Assembly: GCA_041395945.1 (NCBI GenBank)
Contig: JAWKZN010000001.1
Location: 806,001-870,000 of the forward strand
Direction: 5' to 3'
From: Pseudomonadales bacterium
GTDB taxonomy: Bacteria > Pseudomonadota > Gammaproteobacteria > Pseudomonadales > Azotimanducaceae
Length of the DNA: 64,000 nt
Part shown: one piece after another, positions 52,947-62,513 of the stretch
Layout: each line of letters begins with the position of its first letter
Numbering within the stretch: the first letter of the stretch is position 1
Notes under the pieces: model-generated
What the model was told of the DNA's origin: nothing
What the model saw: only the letters and a program-made list of their open reading frames with translations
The model's database searches: none
Position numbers and translations under genes: made by a program

Positions 52947-55900
52947 TCACTGGCGCTCAAAACTGTACCGTACCGACGCGCCATAGATCCTGGGTTCGGT
53001 CAGGAAGTAGTTGCGGAAGAAGCCTGAGGTGTCGGAAGTCAGGTACTTGCCTGTGATGTTGTCTTCGTCTTCGATGTTGCGGACCCAGGCTCTCACCATC
53101 CACTGACCGTTGTTGCTTTCATAGATCAGCGAAGCATTGTGCTGATCCCAGGAATCAATTTCGTCGCCCACCGTATTGAATTCCCTTGCGTAGGAATCAT
53201 CCTGCCAGTAATAGTCCCACCTTGCGGTGAGTGAACCGAGCAGCGCGTCCAGTGCCCAGGTGTAGGCAATCCCCAGATGGATGGTGTGTTCGGGAGAGTT
53301 CGGTAACTGGTTGCCGTCCAGATCCGTTGTCAGTCCATCGGAGGTCGCTACGCCGTTGCCTTGCAGGTAGGCGCGCGAGAAGTAGGCGGGTATGGCGACC
53401 CCTCCGGAATTCACCGGGTAAGTCACTCCAGGCGCTGTCGTGCCATTCGCATCGCTCAAAGCTGCGGGTGGACCCGCAGCGGGAAACAGCGCCCCATTGA
53501 CCAGAGCCTGGGTGATCTGACCCTCCCGGGCGATGTAGTTCACCGCTGTAAGCGATCCCGGGTCGATGTTCTCCAGCAGAATCCATTCCGGATTACCGGC
53601 GGTGCGGTTTACCGGGTCCACCGATGCCGAGCCATCGACCTCGGTATCCAGCCAGGAATAGGCGGCATCGATCGCGAGTCCAGGCAGCGCTTCGGGGCGC
53701 CAAACCGTTTCCAGCTCGAGACCCATGATCTTCGAATCGATGTTGTCGTTGATCGAGGAGTTGTTGGCGATACGGGTCACCTGGAGCCCGCCGTAGTCGT
53801 AGTAGAACAGAGAGCCGTTCAACACCAGTCCGCCATCGAGAAAGGTGTTCTTGGTGCCGATCTCGAAGGCGTCCACCTCCTCGGAATCGAATGTGAAGGC
53901 GGAAGTTCCCTGGAAGGCGGGCGGAATCGCGGGATTGAATCCACCTGGCTTGTAACCGCGACTGAAAAAAGCGTACACCATGGAATCATCGGTCACCTGC
54001 CAGTCGATGCCGATCCGGCCACTGACCTCTGTCCAGCTCGCCTTGCTGGGACTGCCTGTCAGGGTCCGCGTTTCTCCGAACTGGGGGACCAGCGGCACAG
54101 CGGCGGAAACAGCCAGGCGTTGCGGACTCAAGGGTGCGGTACCGGTTGCGGCAGACACCAGATCCGGGGCGTACAGGTTACCCAGCGCAACATCCGCATC
54201 GTTACCGAACAGAAAACCCGTTGTTCGTGTCCAGAAAGGCCCCGGCCCGAGCGCGCCACCGACCAGCCCGGCGATGTCCACGGCGTTGTAGAGCACGCTG
54301 GAATCCCTGGTCTCCTTGTTGTCCTCGTTGTAACGCAGTCCAACCGTGAGTTTTACCGTGTCGGTGAAGTCGAAGTAAGTCTCACCGAAAACCGCCCAGC
54401 CATCCTGCAGGGTGCCGCCACCCGGGTCAGTGGTGTTGTTGAAAAAACCGGGATAGAGAGGGGGCGCAGCCAGTGCCGCCGAACCGTAGTCGGTAACCAG
54501 ATCCAGAGTGTTGGCGAGAACATAGTAGTCGCCATAGGACTCGGCATCGTAAGCGTTTGCACCGAAGATGAAGTTAAATGGTCCATCAAGGCGGGATGCG
54601 GCTTTCACCTCCAGCGTCCAGTATTCGGACCTGGCATCGGCCTGGTCGTAGGCAAAAATACGCGACTGATCGACCGGCAGCACGCAGCCGCCTTCTACAC
54701 CGGCGGTACCATCATTGAGATTGCAGGGACCCGCACGCCAGTCATCGCCCGCCCGCCCGGCGGGCTCCGAAGTAGGCCATAGACCCGTCGGATTCTGAGC
54801 CGTGGGATTTAAGGTCGGTCCCACGTTCATCTGGTAGTCCTGACGGGAAAGGTACTCGGTTTCCTGATAAGCACCCAGAATGCCGAGATCGAAATGCTCG
54901 AACTCATAGTCGAATCCCGCGGCGAATATGTCTTCTTCCTGTTCGAAAACCGGCTCGAGGTCTGTGTGCATGTCGCGAAAGCCCATACCGGCCGGTCTCG
55001 GATAGTCGTAGTTGAGTCCGGGCAGACTGCTTTCGTCGCCGCGCACACCCAGAGGCAGCGCACCGGCCGTGCCACCGAAGATACCGCCAGTAGTGGAGCC
55101 CAGGTGCGGCTGCTCGAAGCCGAATGCATTGGGTTGACAGCCTGTCGTTGGCAGCGGGTTGGTCACGCAGACCTGGTTGGTGATGCGCGCCCGGTCGTCA
55201 TCCTCGTCGAAGTGCGTGTAAAGGGCCCAGAGATTGGCCTGCTCGGTCATCGCCCACTCACCGGTGAGGCGAATCGACCAGAGGTCCCGTCCGTCGACAT
55301 CGCCATCGATTCCGGGCAGCCGGGCACCACTGCTGTCGCGCTGTTTGTTGGCCAGGTTGTCGACATAGCCATCCCGCTGCAGAGTCATACCGGCGAGCCG
55401 AAAAGCGAGTGAATCGTTTACCGGCAGATTGATGGCTCCCTTGAGTCGCCTGTGGGAATAGTCGCCGAACTCCCCATCGATGAATCCGTTCACGCTATCC
55501 ATGTCGGGGCGTCTGGTGATGAAGTTGATGGCACCGCCCGTCGCGTTACGACCGAAAAGCGTGCCCTGGGGGCCGCGCAGAACCTCAACCCGCTCCATGT
55601 CGAAAAACTCTATGGCGTTCAGGTTGCTGGAGATAGGTATCTCGTTGATGTGGGTCGAAACGCCGGCTTCTCCCGAGGCTGCGATCACCAGTCGGCCGAT
55701 TCCCCTGATGCTGAAACTGGAGTTACCGAAATTGGTCGCCGTAAAGCTTACGTTGGGCGCATTGAGCTGAAGATCGGAGGGGTTGATGACCTGCTTTTCT
55801 TCGAGCATCTGGCCCGACAGTGCCGTAACGGCGATAGGCACGTCCTGAATACTTTCGGCAGATCGCTGTGCGGTGACGATGACTTCTTCTATCAGGCGCT

Positions 55901-55991
55901 CCTCCGCCTGACCATTGAGAGCGTGGCAGACACCGAGAATGAGCAGCCACAAAGCTGCGGACGAACGGAATCCTGCATCGCAACGAAACAT
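52947..55991 (-). CDS. TonB-dependent receptor, 1014 residues
   Basis: Start at the ATG at 55991, preceded by GGGGAGGAGAG five bases before it; the frame extends ten codons further without a site. Signal peptide to about residue 29 (CHALNGQAEE), IEEVIVTAQRS box, plug with VEVLRGPQGTLFGRNATGGA (about 130-149), barrel with FSRGYKPGGFNPAIPPAF and FEIGTKNTFLDGGLVLNGSL, and terminal VRYSFERQ. It is longer than the other receptors here because of extended loops (for example TAQNPTGLWPTSEPAGRAGD). Likely controlled by the regulator encoded downstream on the same strand. Confidence 0.92.
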   Translation of the reverse strand: MFRCDAGFRSSAALWLLILGVCHALNGQAEERLIEEVIVTAQRSAESIQDVPIAVTALSGQMLEEKQVINPSDLQLNAPNVSFTATNFGNSSFSIRGIGRLVIAASGEAGVSTHINEIPISSNLNAIEFFDMERVEVLRGPQGTLFGRNATGGAINFITRRPDMDSVNGFIDGEFGDYSHRRLKGAINLPVNDSLAFRLAGMTLQRDGYVDNLANKQRDSSGARLPGIDGDVDGRDLWSIRLTGEWAMTEQANLWALYTHFDEDDDRARITNQVCVTNPLPTTGCQPNAFGFEQPHLGSTTGGIFGGTAGALPLGVRGDESSLPGLNYDYPRPAGMGFRDMHTDLEPVFEQEEDIFAAGFDYEFEHFDLGILGAYQETEYLSRQDYQMNVGPTLNPTAQNPTGLWPTSEPAGRAGDDWRAGPCNLNDGTAGVEGGCVLPVDQSRIFAYDQADARSEYWTLEVKAASRLDGPFNFIFGANAYDAESYGDYYVLANTLDLVTDYGSAALAAPPLYPGFFNNTTDPGGGTLQDGWAVFGETYFDFTDTVKLTVGLRYNEDNKETRDSSVLYNAVDIAGLVGGALGPGPFWTRTTGFLFGNDADVALGNLYAPDLVSAATGTAPLSPQRLAVSAAVPLVPQFGETRTLTGSPSKASWTEVSGRIGIDWQVTDDSMVYAFFSRGYKPGGFNPAIPPAFQGTSAFTFDSEEVDAFEIGTKNTFLDGGLVLNGSLFYYDYGGLQVTRIANNSSINDNIDSKIMGLELETVWRPEALPGLAIDAAYSWLDTEVDGSASVDPVNRTAGNPEWILLENIDPGSLTAVNYIAREGQITQALVNGALFPAAGPPAALSDANGTTAPGVTYPVNSGGVAIPAYFSRAYLQGNGVATSDGLTTDLDGNQLPNSPEHTIHLGIAYTWALDALLGSLTARWDYYWQDDSYAREFNTVGDEIDSWDQHNASLIYESNNGQWMVRAWVRNIEDEDNITGKYLTSDTSGFFRNYFLTEPRIYGASVRYSFERQ

Positions 55992-56198
55992 GGGTTCTCT
56001 CCTCCCCTTGTGGGCCGGCAACGGGCTCTGGGCCCCGGCGGCGGTGGGAGTGAGCGTAGATACCGTCAGTCAGGAAGGACTTTTGGTCCGTCTGAAGATT
56101 GCCTGCGGTTTGCCTGAAGATTGACCCACGGGCAGCTAAAACAGCCGCAGACCGGCCGCATCATGGCTTACCCGATGTGGAATCCGCCTGTTTCTGTT

Positions 56199-56576
56199 CT
56201 AGGTGTCCAGACTGGACACACGATAGAGCGAAAGGATTCTGGGGCTGAATGAAGGGCTTGTTGTACACTCAAAGTCAACCTGCTTTCGTACTCCGTTCTC
56301 CATCCGGAACGCACCAATTCGGTAAAACCGCTCCCCGTTGTCCTCATCCACCTTCGACTGGTAGCTGCCTTTCAGGCGGAAATCGTCACGCGGGGCATGG
56401 GCCTGATGCAGTGCGGTAACACAGGCGAAATAGCCGCGTTCTCTTTTCGAGATGCCGACCGCCTGATGGGAAGCGACGAGCAGCGGTGGCGCGGAAGCAT
56501 CGCGGATTGTGCAGCCGGGACTGGCGACCAGCAGTGGCAGCGCAAGCAATGTGCAGTATGCGGAAATTCGTTGCAT
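56199..56576 (-). CDS. Small lipoprotein, unknown function
   Basis: 125 residues from the ATG at 56576, with GAGGGAGGA five bases upstream; the longer frame upstream is spurious. Signal LLALPLLVASPGCTIRD puts a lipidated Cys at about residue 22. The mature part has one Cys pair (YFACVTAL and VDFECTTS) and a beta-rich pattern. No family recognised. It stands alone between the TonB receptor and another lipoprotein gene on the opposite strand. Confidence 0.7.
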   Translation of the reverse strand: MQRISAYCTLLALPLLVASPGCTIRDASAPPLLVASHQAVGISKRERGYFACVTALHQAHAPRDDFRLKGSYQSKVDEDNGERFYRIGAFRMENGVRKQVDFECTTSPSFSPRILSLYRVSSLDT

Positions 56577-56854
56577 CACTGTCCTCCCTCGATGAGTGGA
56601 GGATGAATATAGATCGCTCCGGTTATCGCGGTCCTTTACCCGGGCTCTGTTTCGTCTGAAGAATTCATTCTGTTTATATAAGGATGTCACTCACCGGATC
56701 AGTTGCCCCCTGACCGAAGCAGTCCGAACTGGAGGCGATATGGCGGCGGATTCTTATAGCTGAACAGCAGCAACGCCCTGATTGTCTGTAAGATTGCCAG
56801 GGTCAGTGGTACCGGCAATAATTCGAAGAGACTGCTCCAGCAGAGGAACCCCCT

Positions 56855-57526
56855 ATGACAGCCAGACGGCCATTATCCTTGCTGCTCCTGCTCTGTTTCC
56901 TCAGTGCCTGCGTAAGCCCGATCAGTAAGCTCGCAAAACTGACTCCCGACGAAGCCGCTGAGATGAGTGACAAGCAGATATGCGATCGCATTTCGTGGAA
57001 CAGCGCAGAGAAATATCCGGTGTTCAACAGTGAGATCGATCGCAGAGGACTCAGTCTGAATCAGTGCTGTTACCAGCGGCTGATCAGATCAGAACCCCTC
57101 TGCCTTGGACAGGTCATGGGTGAGAAAGGCACCAACGGAACCTTCCCGCCAGCTGAGACAGTCACACTGATTCTGGACAGGAGCGCCGTTCAGCGGCCCT
57201 ATGTCACCATTGGCACGGTGTATGACGCCTGGAATGAAAACACCGGAACAGGTGTGGTATTGGATTCTGATATCGGCCCGCTGTTTCAGAAGCAACTCTC
57301 GTCTCCGGAATATGGCTTCCGCCCTCTCTCAATTCGCTTTATAGAGCAGCGCTTTGAAGAGCGTTACAGGGAGCAGGCTCAGGAAATTGGTGCGGATGCA
57401 CTCATTGTGACCATTGCAGACCGCATGAAATTCGAAGCTCCGTTAATCCTTGGCGCTCCGGCAACGACAACCAACAAAGGTGAGAAGGTGCGGCTCTATT
57501 TCGATGCGATCAGATATACGGACTGA
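56855..57526 (+). CDS. Lipoprotein, unknown function
   Basis: 223 residues, ATG with AGAGGA upstream. Signal LSLLLLLCFLSACVSPI gives a lipobox LSAC and a lipidated Cys at residue 19. The mature part has three further cysteines near residues 40-85 (QICDRI, NQCCYQR, EPLCLG) and an alpha/beta C-terminal half (EERYREQAQEIGADALIVTI) resembling small outer-membrane-associated lipoproteins with a YbjQ-like GADALIV motif. Function unknown. It is divergent from the preceding lipoprotein gene with 278 bases between. Confidence 0.75.
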   Translation: MTARRPLSLLLLLCFLSACVSPISKLAKLTPDEAAEMSDKQICDRISWNSAEKYPVFNSEIDRRGLSLNQCCYQRLIRSEPLCLGQVMGEKGTNGTFPPAETVTLILDRSAVQRPYVTIGTVYDAWNENTGTGVVLDSDIGPLFQKQLSSPEYGFRPLSIRFIEQRFEERYREQAQEIGADALIVTIADRMKFEAPLILGAPATTTNKGEKVRLYFDAIRYTD

Positions 57527-57684
57527 ATCCGGCTGTCGCGGTTGGCCAGGGCGACGCCGCGGGACTTGATCGCAAACGTCATGAGGCGCTGGCGCACACT
57601 GCTGGGTGTCCTATCCACTGAGCGCTTCGACGGTGGTCACAGTTCGCGTCCGCCATCCCGTCCTCAGGACCCGCGCAGTTGCGG

Positions 57685-58332
57685 CTACAGCCCGGGCGGG
57701 AGGTTGTTTTTTTCCGATTTCAGGCGATTCACCAGCAGCGGTGCCGCGTAGGCCTGGTCCAGATACCGGCGCAAGCGCGGATACTGACCACCGTCCACAT
57801 CGAAATCGCCGTACTGGGCCTGAACGAAACAGGTCACAAGGGACAGATCGGCGATGCTCAGGCTCGAACCCACCAGATACCCGGACTCCGGCACCAGAGA
57901 CTCCACGTATGCCAGACATTGAGGCAGTGCGTTGTCGAGAATGTTCGCCAGGCGGGCTTCGTCGGCTGGCTGCTTCATCATCTTCGGTTTCAGCAGGCGC
58001 TCCTGAAAGATGCCCGCGCAGTTCTCGATCAGGCGGCTGTCCGCATATTCTTCTATCCAGCAGGCCCGGGCTTCCTCCCTGGGGTCCTCGGGATACAGAC
58101 TCCTGCCGGGTACGATCCGGTCGAGATAGCGGCAGATTACGCTGGTGTCCGGGATGGTGAAGCCGTCGTGGTCCAGCACCGGGATCTTGCCGAGTGGACT
58201 GATCGCACGGAATTCCGGTGACTGATCACCCGGAAAGGTCGGAACGTTCTCATACTCGAGTTCGAAGAATTCCAGTGCCAGCATCGCTTTGCGGGCGAAG
58301 GGAGAAAGGGGAACGCCGTAAAGTCTGATCAT
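57685..58332 (-). CDS. Glutathione S-transferase
   Basis: 215 residues from the ATG at 58332 (GGAGGAG three bases before it). N-terminal thioredoxin-like domain: MIRLYGVPLSPFARKAMLAL with Ser in the usual catalytic position (SPFARK), then ISPLGKIPVLDHDGFTIPDT and DTSVICRYLDR for the glutathione site. The helical C-terminal domain has GSSLSIADLSLVTCF, the N-capping box and conserved Asp. Cytosolic; conjugates or isomerises electrophilic substrates with glutathione. Single gene, possibly for detoxification of intermediates from neighbouring degradation genes. Confidence 0.9.
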   Translation of the reverse strand: MIRLYGVPLSPFARKAMLALEFFELEYENVPTFPGDQSPEFRAISPLGKIPVLDHDGFTIPDTSVICRYLDRIVPGRSLYPEDPREEARACWIEEYADSRLIENCAGIFQERLLKPKMMKQPADEARLANILDNALPQCLAYVESLVPESGYLVGSSLSIADLSLVTCFVQAQYGDFDVDGGQYPRLRRYLDQAYAAPLLVNRLKSEKNNLPPGL

Positions 58333-58525
58333 GGTCTCCTCCAGGGTGCGCCTTGTCAGCCGAGCATAGCAGCTCCCTCGGTCCAACAGATCGTGTCGGC
58401 ATCTATCCTGCCCAGGCCCGTCAGAGTTCGCGGCGATGCTTTTCGAACCTGCCAGCACCAGCGCATGTGCTACTGGGATCGGATTGCACCGCGTTTTTTT
58501 GACGCAACGCTCACCGTCACCGGTA

Positions 58526-59419
58526 TCAGCCGCCCGGCAACGACACCGGAGGCGGGTCACTGTCCGTCGACAGTGCTTCCCTGCAATGCTCCGGAGCCAG
58601 CCAGCCCTGCGACTGATCCAGAACCGCGGAACATCCGATCATCGGAGCGAAGGGCTGGATGTCACCGAAAATGGTTGCGAAGGCGACGTCCGCAGCGTCC
58701 CGGCCGGTGCCGATGCGCACCAGCCCCATGGGAATGGCAAGGCCCGATGGGTCGAAGATATACCAGCCATCGCCCAGAAAGACTTCGACATAGGCGTGGA
58801 AATCCGGTGGACCCAGACTGGGATCCGCGCCGAAATCGGTACCCGTTACGAATCGCGCGGGCACATTGACTGCCCGGCACAACGCGATCATCAGATGAGC
58901 GAAATCTCGACAGACACCCACGCGCTCTACCAGGGTATCAATGGCGGAAGTATTCGAGTTTGTCGTATTTGGAGTGAAGGCGACGTGCCGGTTCACCCAG
59001 TCACGGATGGCCTGAATGCGATCGTAGCCCTGATTGAGCCTGCCGAATTCATTGCTGGCGAACTTAAACAGCCGGTCAGACTGGCAGTAGCGGCTCGGGT
59101 AGAGGTACTCGATCACGCCAGTCGGGAGATTGCTGATAGAGATTTCGGTCAGCGTGCCCGGATCGACCCGGCGATGGTCGAGTTCCACGATCGCGGAATA
59201 GTCGAGTCTGAGGTCACCCGGCGGTGCATGGAGACGCATGCAGCGATTGCTGGTGATCGGATCCGTGTAGAACTGTGGCTGAATCGCGGGGTTCAGATTC
59301 AGGTGCTCTGTGGACACAACCTGACGCCGGGTGTGTGCGGCATGCACATTGAACAGAAAATCGGCTCCCGGGTCGGAAATCCGGTATTGCAGGGATATCT
59401 GCAGATCGATGCGGATCAA
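58526..59419 (-). CDS. Transglutaminase-like cysteine protease-fold protein
   Basis: About 297 residues from a TTG at 59419 (reads LIRIDLQISLQYRI, the usual start of this group); a longer form to 59521 is possible. The N-terminal beta region is followed by the transglutaminase-like core: GVCRDFAHLMIALCRAVNVP with the catalytic Cys, FHAYVEVFLGDGWYIFDPSG with His and Asp. This arrangement matches the bacterial 'transglutaminase family' proteins with an N-terminal Bact_transglu_N domain. Substrate unknown. No signal peptide. Transcribed away from the receptor at 59781; the start lacks a clear ribosome-binding site. Confidence 0.82.
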   Translation of the reverse strand: MIRIDLQISLQYRISDPGADFLFNVHAAHTRRQVVSTEHLNLNPAIQPQFYTDPITSNRCMRLHAPPGDLRLDYSAIVELDHRRVDPGTLTEISISNLPTGVIEYLYPSRYCQSDRLFKFASNEFGRLNQGYDRIQAIRDWVNRHVAFTPNTTNSNTSAIDTLVERVGVCRDFAHLMIALCRAVNVPARFVTGTDFGADPSLGPPDFHAYVEVFLGDGWYIFDPSGLAIPMGLVRIGTGRDAADVAFATIFGDIQPFAPMIGCSAVLDQSQGWLAPEHCREALSTDSDPPPVSLPGG

Positions 59420-59780
59420 TAATTTGTGCTGATGGCAATAAAGGGTACCAGCATACGCTGAATCTGCGCCGTGGGCCCCAGGGCGCTGGAGATCGTCGAA
59501 CCCGCATTCCGGCAGTTGCAAGCGGCTCCTCCCATGGCCCGTGGCCGGTTGATCCTGTTCCCCGCGGCTGCAATGAGTCTCAGACCGACCCTGCAGATTG
59601 TGTAAAGAGCCCGCGCATATTCGGATCGGAAATACTCATTGTGCGATTTATTCAACCGGTTGCTAATCCTTAGCATACTAGGTAGTTTTGTGAACGCTGC
59701 GCAGATCGCGAACCAAGTACAGGTCTTCTGGTACAGCGATGCGCGTCTGAAAACAGCCTTGTCTTTCCGGGGAGAGAGCC
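59420..59780. other. Divergent promoter region
   Basis: About 360 bases between the transglutaminase-like and TonB receptor genes. The right part holds the receptor's leader (GGGGAGAG before the ATG). AT-rich sequence around 59640-59690 may contain promoter elements; no operator stands out. Confidence 0.5.
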
Positions 59781-61994
59781 ATGCCTGAATACCTCATGTC
59801 AGGTCGATCCGACCTGTTTACCATTACCGCTGCGTTGCTGTTGGGTGGTCCCTTCGCCGCAGTTACCGCGAATGCCGCAGAGATGGCCGCACAGCGGGCG
59901 ACAAACACGACCATCGAAGATATCGTCGTCACGGCCCAGCGGGTGGAAGAAAATCTGCAGGATGTGCCCATCGCCGTCAGCGCCTACAGCGAAGAGGAGC
60001 TCTGGGTGAACCGCATGAATTCGATGGTGGATATCGCTCAGCGCACGCCGAGCTTCACCGCCACCGAGGTGAATCCGGGAGAGCCCAACCTGAGCATCCG
60101 GGGCATTGGAACCGAAGGCATCAACTCCAACGCAGGGGGAGATGCGTCGGTCGCCCTGTTCGTGGACGGCGTGTACATCGGTCGTGGTGGTGCCGCGCCG
60201 CTCGATCTCTATGATCTGCAGAGGGTGGAGGTGCTGCGCGGCCCCCAGGGCACACTCTTCGGCAAGAACGTGGTCGGTGGTGCAGTCAACCTGACAACCC
60301 GCAAGCCCGCGTTCGACGACGATTTTGTCGAAATGGCCGGTTCTTTCGGTAACTACGATCGAATTGAACTGCTCGGCCGCTTCAATCGACAGTTCAACAG
60401 CAGTTTTTCCGTTTCAGGTGCAGTGAGTTCCCGGCAGCGGGACGGATATACCTACAACGAGACAACCGGCAATCACGTCGACGACGAAAAACTGGCGGCT
60501 GGACGGCTCTCGTTCCGCTACATGCCCAGCGACGAACTCGACATTGTGGTTACCCTGGACCATCTCAATCAGGATCAGCGCGGTCAGCCCCGCGATAATG
60601 TCTGCGATTCAAGCTTCCAGGGTGGTGTGCATTGTGTCGGAGTCAATCCGAAGACCCGGCGGGTCAATGCGTTTGATGATGGTTACCTCGATCGGGATGT
60701 GACGGGAATCAGCGCCAATATCGACTACGAGACCCGATGGGGCACTTTCACCTCCGTCACCGCCTATCGAACGGCAGATTATTCCCACGCCGATCCGTTC
60801 TTCAGTAATCCCATCAATCCGCCAGCCCAGATCGAGTCGTACAATGAAAACAAGGAAGACATCGATCAGTTCAGCCAGGAATTCCGTTTGAGTTTCGATG
60901 CCATGGACGAACGACTGCGTGGTGTGGCCGGACTCTACTATCTGTCTGAGCACAACAGGCGCGATGAAATCCTTGTGCAGACCTTTCCGGTATCCGTAGT
61001 CAGCGGTACCGGATCGTTTCCCCAGGATGTGGATGCCTCGAGCTATGCGATCTTCGGGCAGCTCAACTACGACCTTACTGAGAAGCTGACCCTCAGCGCC
61101 GGTGCCCGGATGACCTGGGAGAAGAAGGATGCTGATCTGGCCGGTGTACTGATCAGCGGCCCGGGATTGCCGCCGCCGCTGGCAGAGGAATATTCCGTCA
61201 GCGACGACAAGAGCTGGGACGCCTTTACCCCCAGATTCGCGGCGAGCTATCGGTTTACCGACGATGTGATGGCCTATGCCAGTGCCTCCAGAGGATTCAA
61301 AAGTGGTGGCTATCAGGGTACGGCGGGCACCGCCGCCAGTGCTGCAACACCCTACGATCCCGAATTCGCCTGGAGTTACGAGATCGGCACCAAGACCCAG
61401 TGGCTCGAAGACAGCCTGCGGGTAAATGTCGCCGCCTTTTACATCGACTATGAAGACCTTCAGGTATCTCAGCTGGTACCGCTGTGCTGTGTGGTGATCG
61501 GCAATGCCGCGACTGCAGAAATCAAAGGTGTTGAAATCGAAGTTGTCTATCGGCCCATACCGGGACTCGACATCAACGCGAGTTACAGCTGGCTCGACGC
61601 CGAGTTTGATTCGTTTGCCAGCGGTGCCACCGCCGACAACTCCGGGAACACACTGCCGCGGGCTCCAGAGAATAAATATAACCTCGGTGCGCAGTATGAA
61701 TGGTCGATCGGAGACCTGGGTACAGTCGTGGCCAGGGTGGACTGGGCGCACCAGAGCGAAATCTTTTTCGAAGCATCGAACACACCGCTTGAAGTGCAGA
61801 AAGCCTATGACGTCATTGATGCACGTCTCGCACTGCGCGCGCATGACGACAACTGGGAACTGGCCTTCTGGGGCAAAAACCTCGATGACGAACTCATCAA
61901 GACACACATCGTAGCCTTCGCGCCGTTCCAGCAGCAGCTCAATGTGTATCAGCCACCGAGAACCTATGGCGCAACAGTACGCTTCCGCATGTAG
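59781..61994 (+). CDS. TonB-dependent receptor, 737 residues
   Basis: ATG with GGGGAGAG upstream. Signal peptide to about residue 33 (FAAVTANAAEM), IEDIVVTAQRVEENLQDVP box, plug with LSIRGIGTEGI, VDGVYIGRGG and VEVLRGPQGTLFGKNVVGG (about 148-166), barrel strands such as ASRGFKSGGYQG, and terminal TYGATVRFRM ending in Met rather than Phe. First gene of a run: receptor, DUF3237 protein, MFS carrier, SDR, on one strand with gaps of 30, -4 and 44 bases, so probably one operon for uptake and first steps of degradation of an unknown compound. Confidence 0.93.
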   Translation: MPEYLMSGRSDLFTITAALLLGGPFAAVTANAAEMAAQRATNTTIEDIVVTAQRVEENLQDVPIAVSAYSEEELWVNRMNSMVDIAQRTPSFTATEVNPGEPNLSIRGIGTEGINSNAGGDASVALFVDGVYIGRGGAAPLDLYDLQRVEVLRGPQGTLFGKNVVGGAVNLTTRKPAFDDDFVEMAGSFGNYDRIELLGRFNRQFNSSFSVSGAVSSRQRDGYTYNETTGNHVDDEKLAAGRLSFRYMPSDELDIVVTLDHLNQDQRGQPRDNVCDSSFQGGVHCVGVNPKTRRVNAFDDGYLDRDVTGISANIDYETRWGTFTSVTAYRTADYSHADPFFSNPINPPAQIESYNENKEDIDQFSQEFRLSFDAMDERLRGVAGLYYLSEHNRRDEILVQTFPVSVVSGTGSFPQDVDASSYAIFGQLNYDLTEKLTLSAGARMTWEKKDADLAGVLISGPGLPPPLAEEYSVSDDKSWDAFTPRFAASYRFTDDVMAYASASRGFKSGGYQGTAGTAASAATPYDPEFAWSYEIGTKTQWLEDSLRVNVAAFYIDYEDLQVSQLVPLCCVVIGNAATAEIKGVEIEVVYRPIPGLDINASYSWLDAEFDSFASGATADNSGNTLPRAPENKYNLGAQYEWSIGDLGTVVARVDWAHQSEIFFEASNTPLEVQKAYDVIDARLALRAHDDNWELAFWGKNLDDELIKTHIVAFAPFQQQLNVYQPPRTYGATVRFRM

Positions 61995-62024
61995 CGCGAA
62001 CATCCGGGGCAGGGGACACAGAGC

Positions 62025-62513
62025 ATGAACAACGGACCCGGTACACGGTTTCTGTGTGAGGTGTCGATCGAACTGGATTCGAGCGCGCCTCTTGCCATTG
62101 GTGTGTCCCCCTGGCGCAACAGGCGGGTCAGCGACATCGCGGGGGGGCGCTTTGAAGGCCCGCGTCTGGCCGGTGTGGTACGACGCAGTGGTGCTGACTG
62201 GTCCGAGGGGGGGCGGTCAGCGGATGGCGGCATTGCCACGGCGCTGGACGTCCGCTCTCTGTGGCAGACGGACGATGGTGCGCTCATTTACGTGACCTAC
62301 ACAGGGCGACTGGTGGTGCCCGCCGCCTCGGTTGAGGCATTCAGAGATCCTCTGGGTGTGGCGACCCTTTCGACCTCCGCCTACTACTTCCGAATAGCAC
62401 CGATGTTCGAGTGTGCTGCAGAGCGTTATGGCTGGTTGAATGAAATCGTCGCGCTTGGCGTCGGCCGACGTACCGCGAATGGAGTCCAGTATCGCGTGTA
62501 TCAGGTGGAGTGA
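62025..62513 (+). CDS. DUF3237 family protein
   Basis: 162 residues. The family hallmarks are FEGPRLAGVVRRSGADW, GIATALDVRSLWQTDDGALI, VTYTGRLVV and the C-terminal TSAYYFRIAPMFECAAERYG followed by LNEIVALGVGRRT. DUF3237 proteins are small beta-barrel-like, of unknown biochemical role, and occur often in clusters for breakdown of cyclic or aromatic compounds. Overlaps the MFS gene by four bases (ATGA), so both are translated together. No signal peptide. Confidence 0.88.
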   Translation: MNNGPGTRFLCEVSIELDSSAPLAIGVSPWRNRRVSDIAGGRFEGPRLAGVVRRSGADWSEGGRSADGGIATALDVRSLWQTDDGALIYVTYTGRLVVPAASVEAFRDPLGVATLSTSAYYFRIAPMFECAAERYGWLNEIVALGVGRRTANGVQYRVYQVE

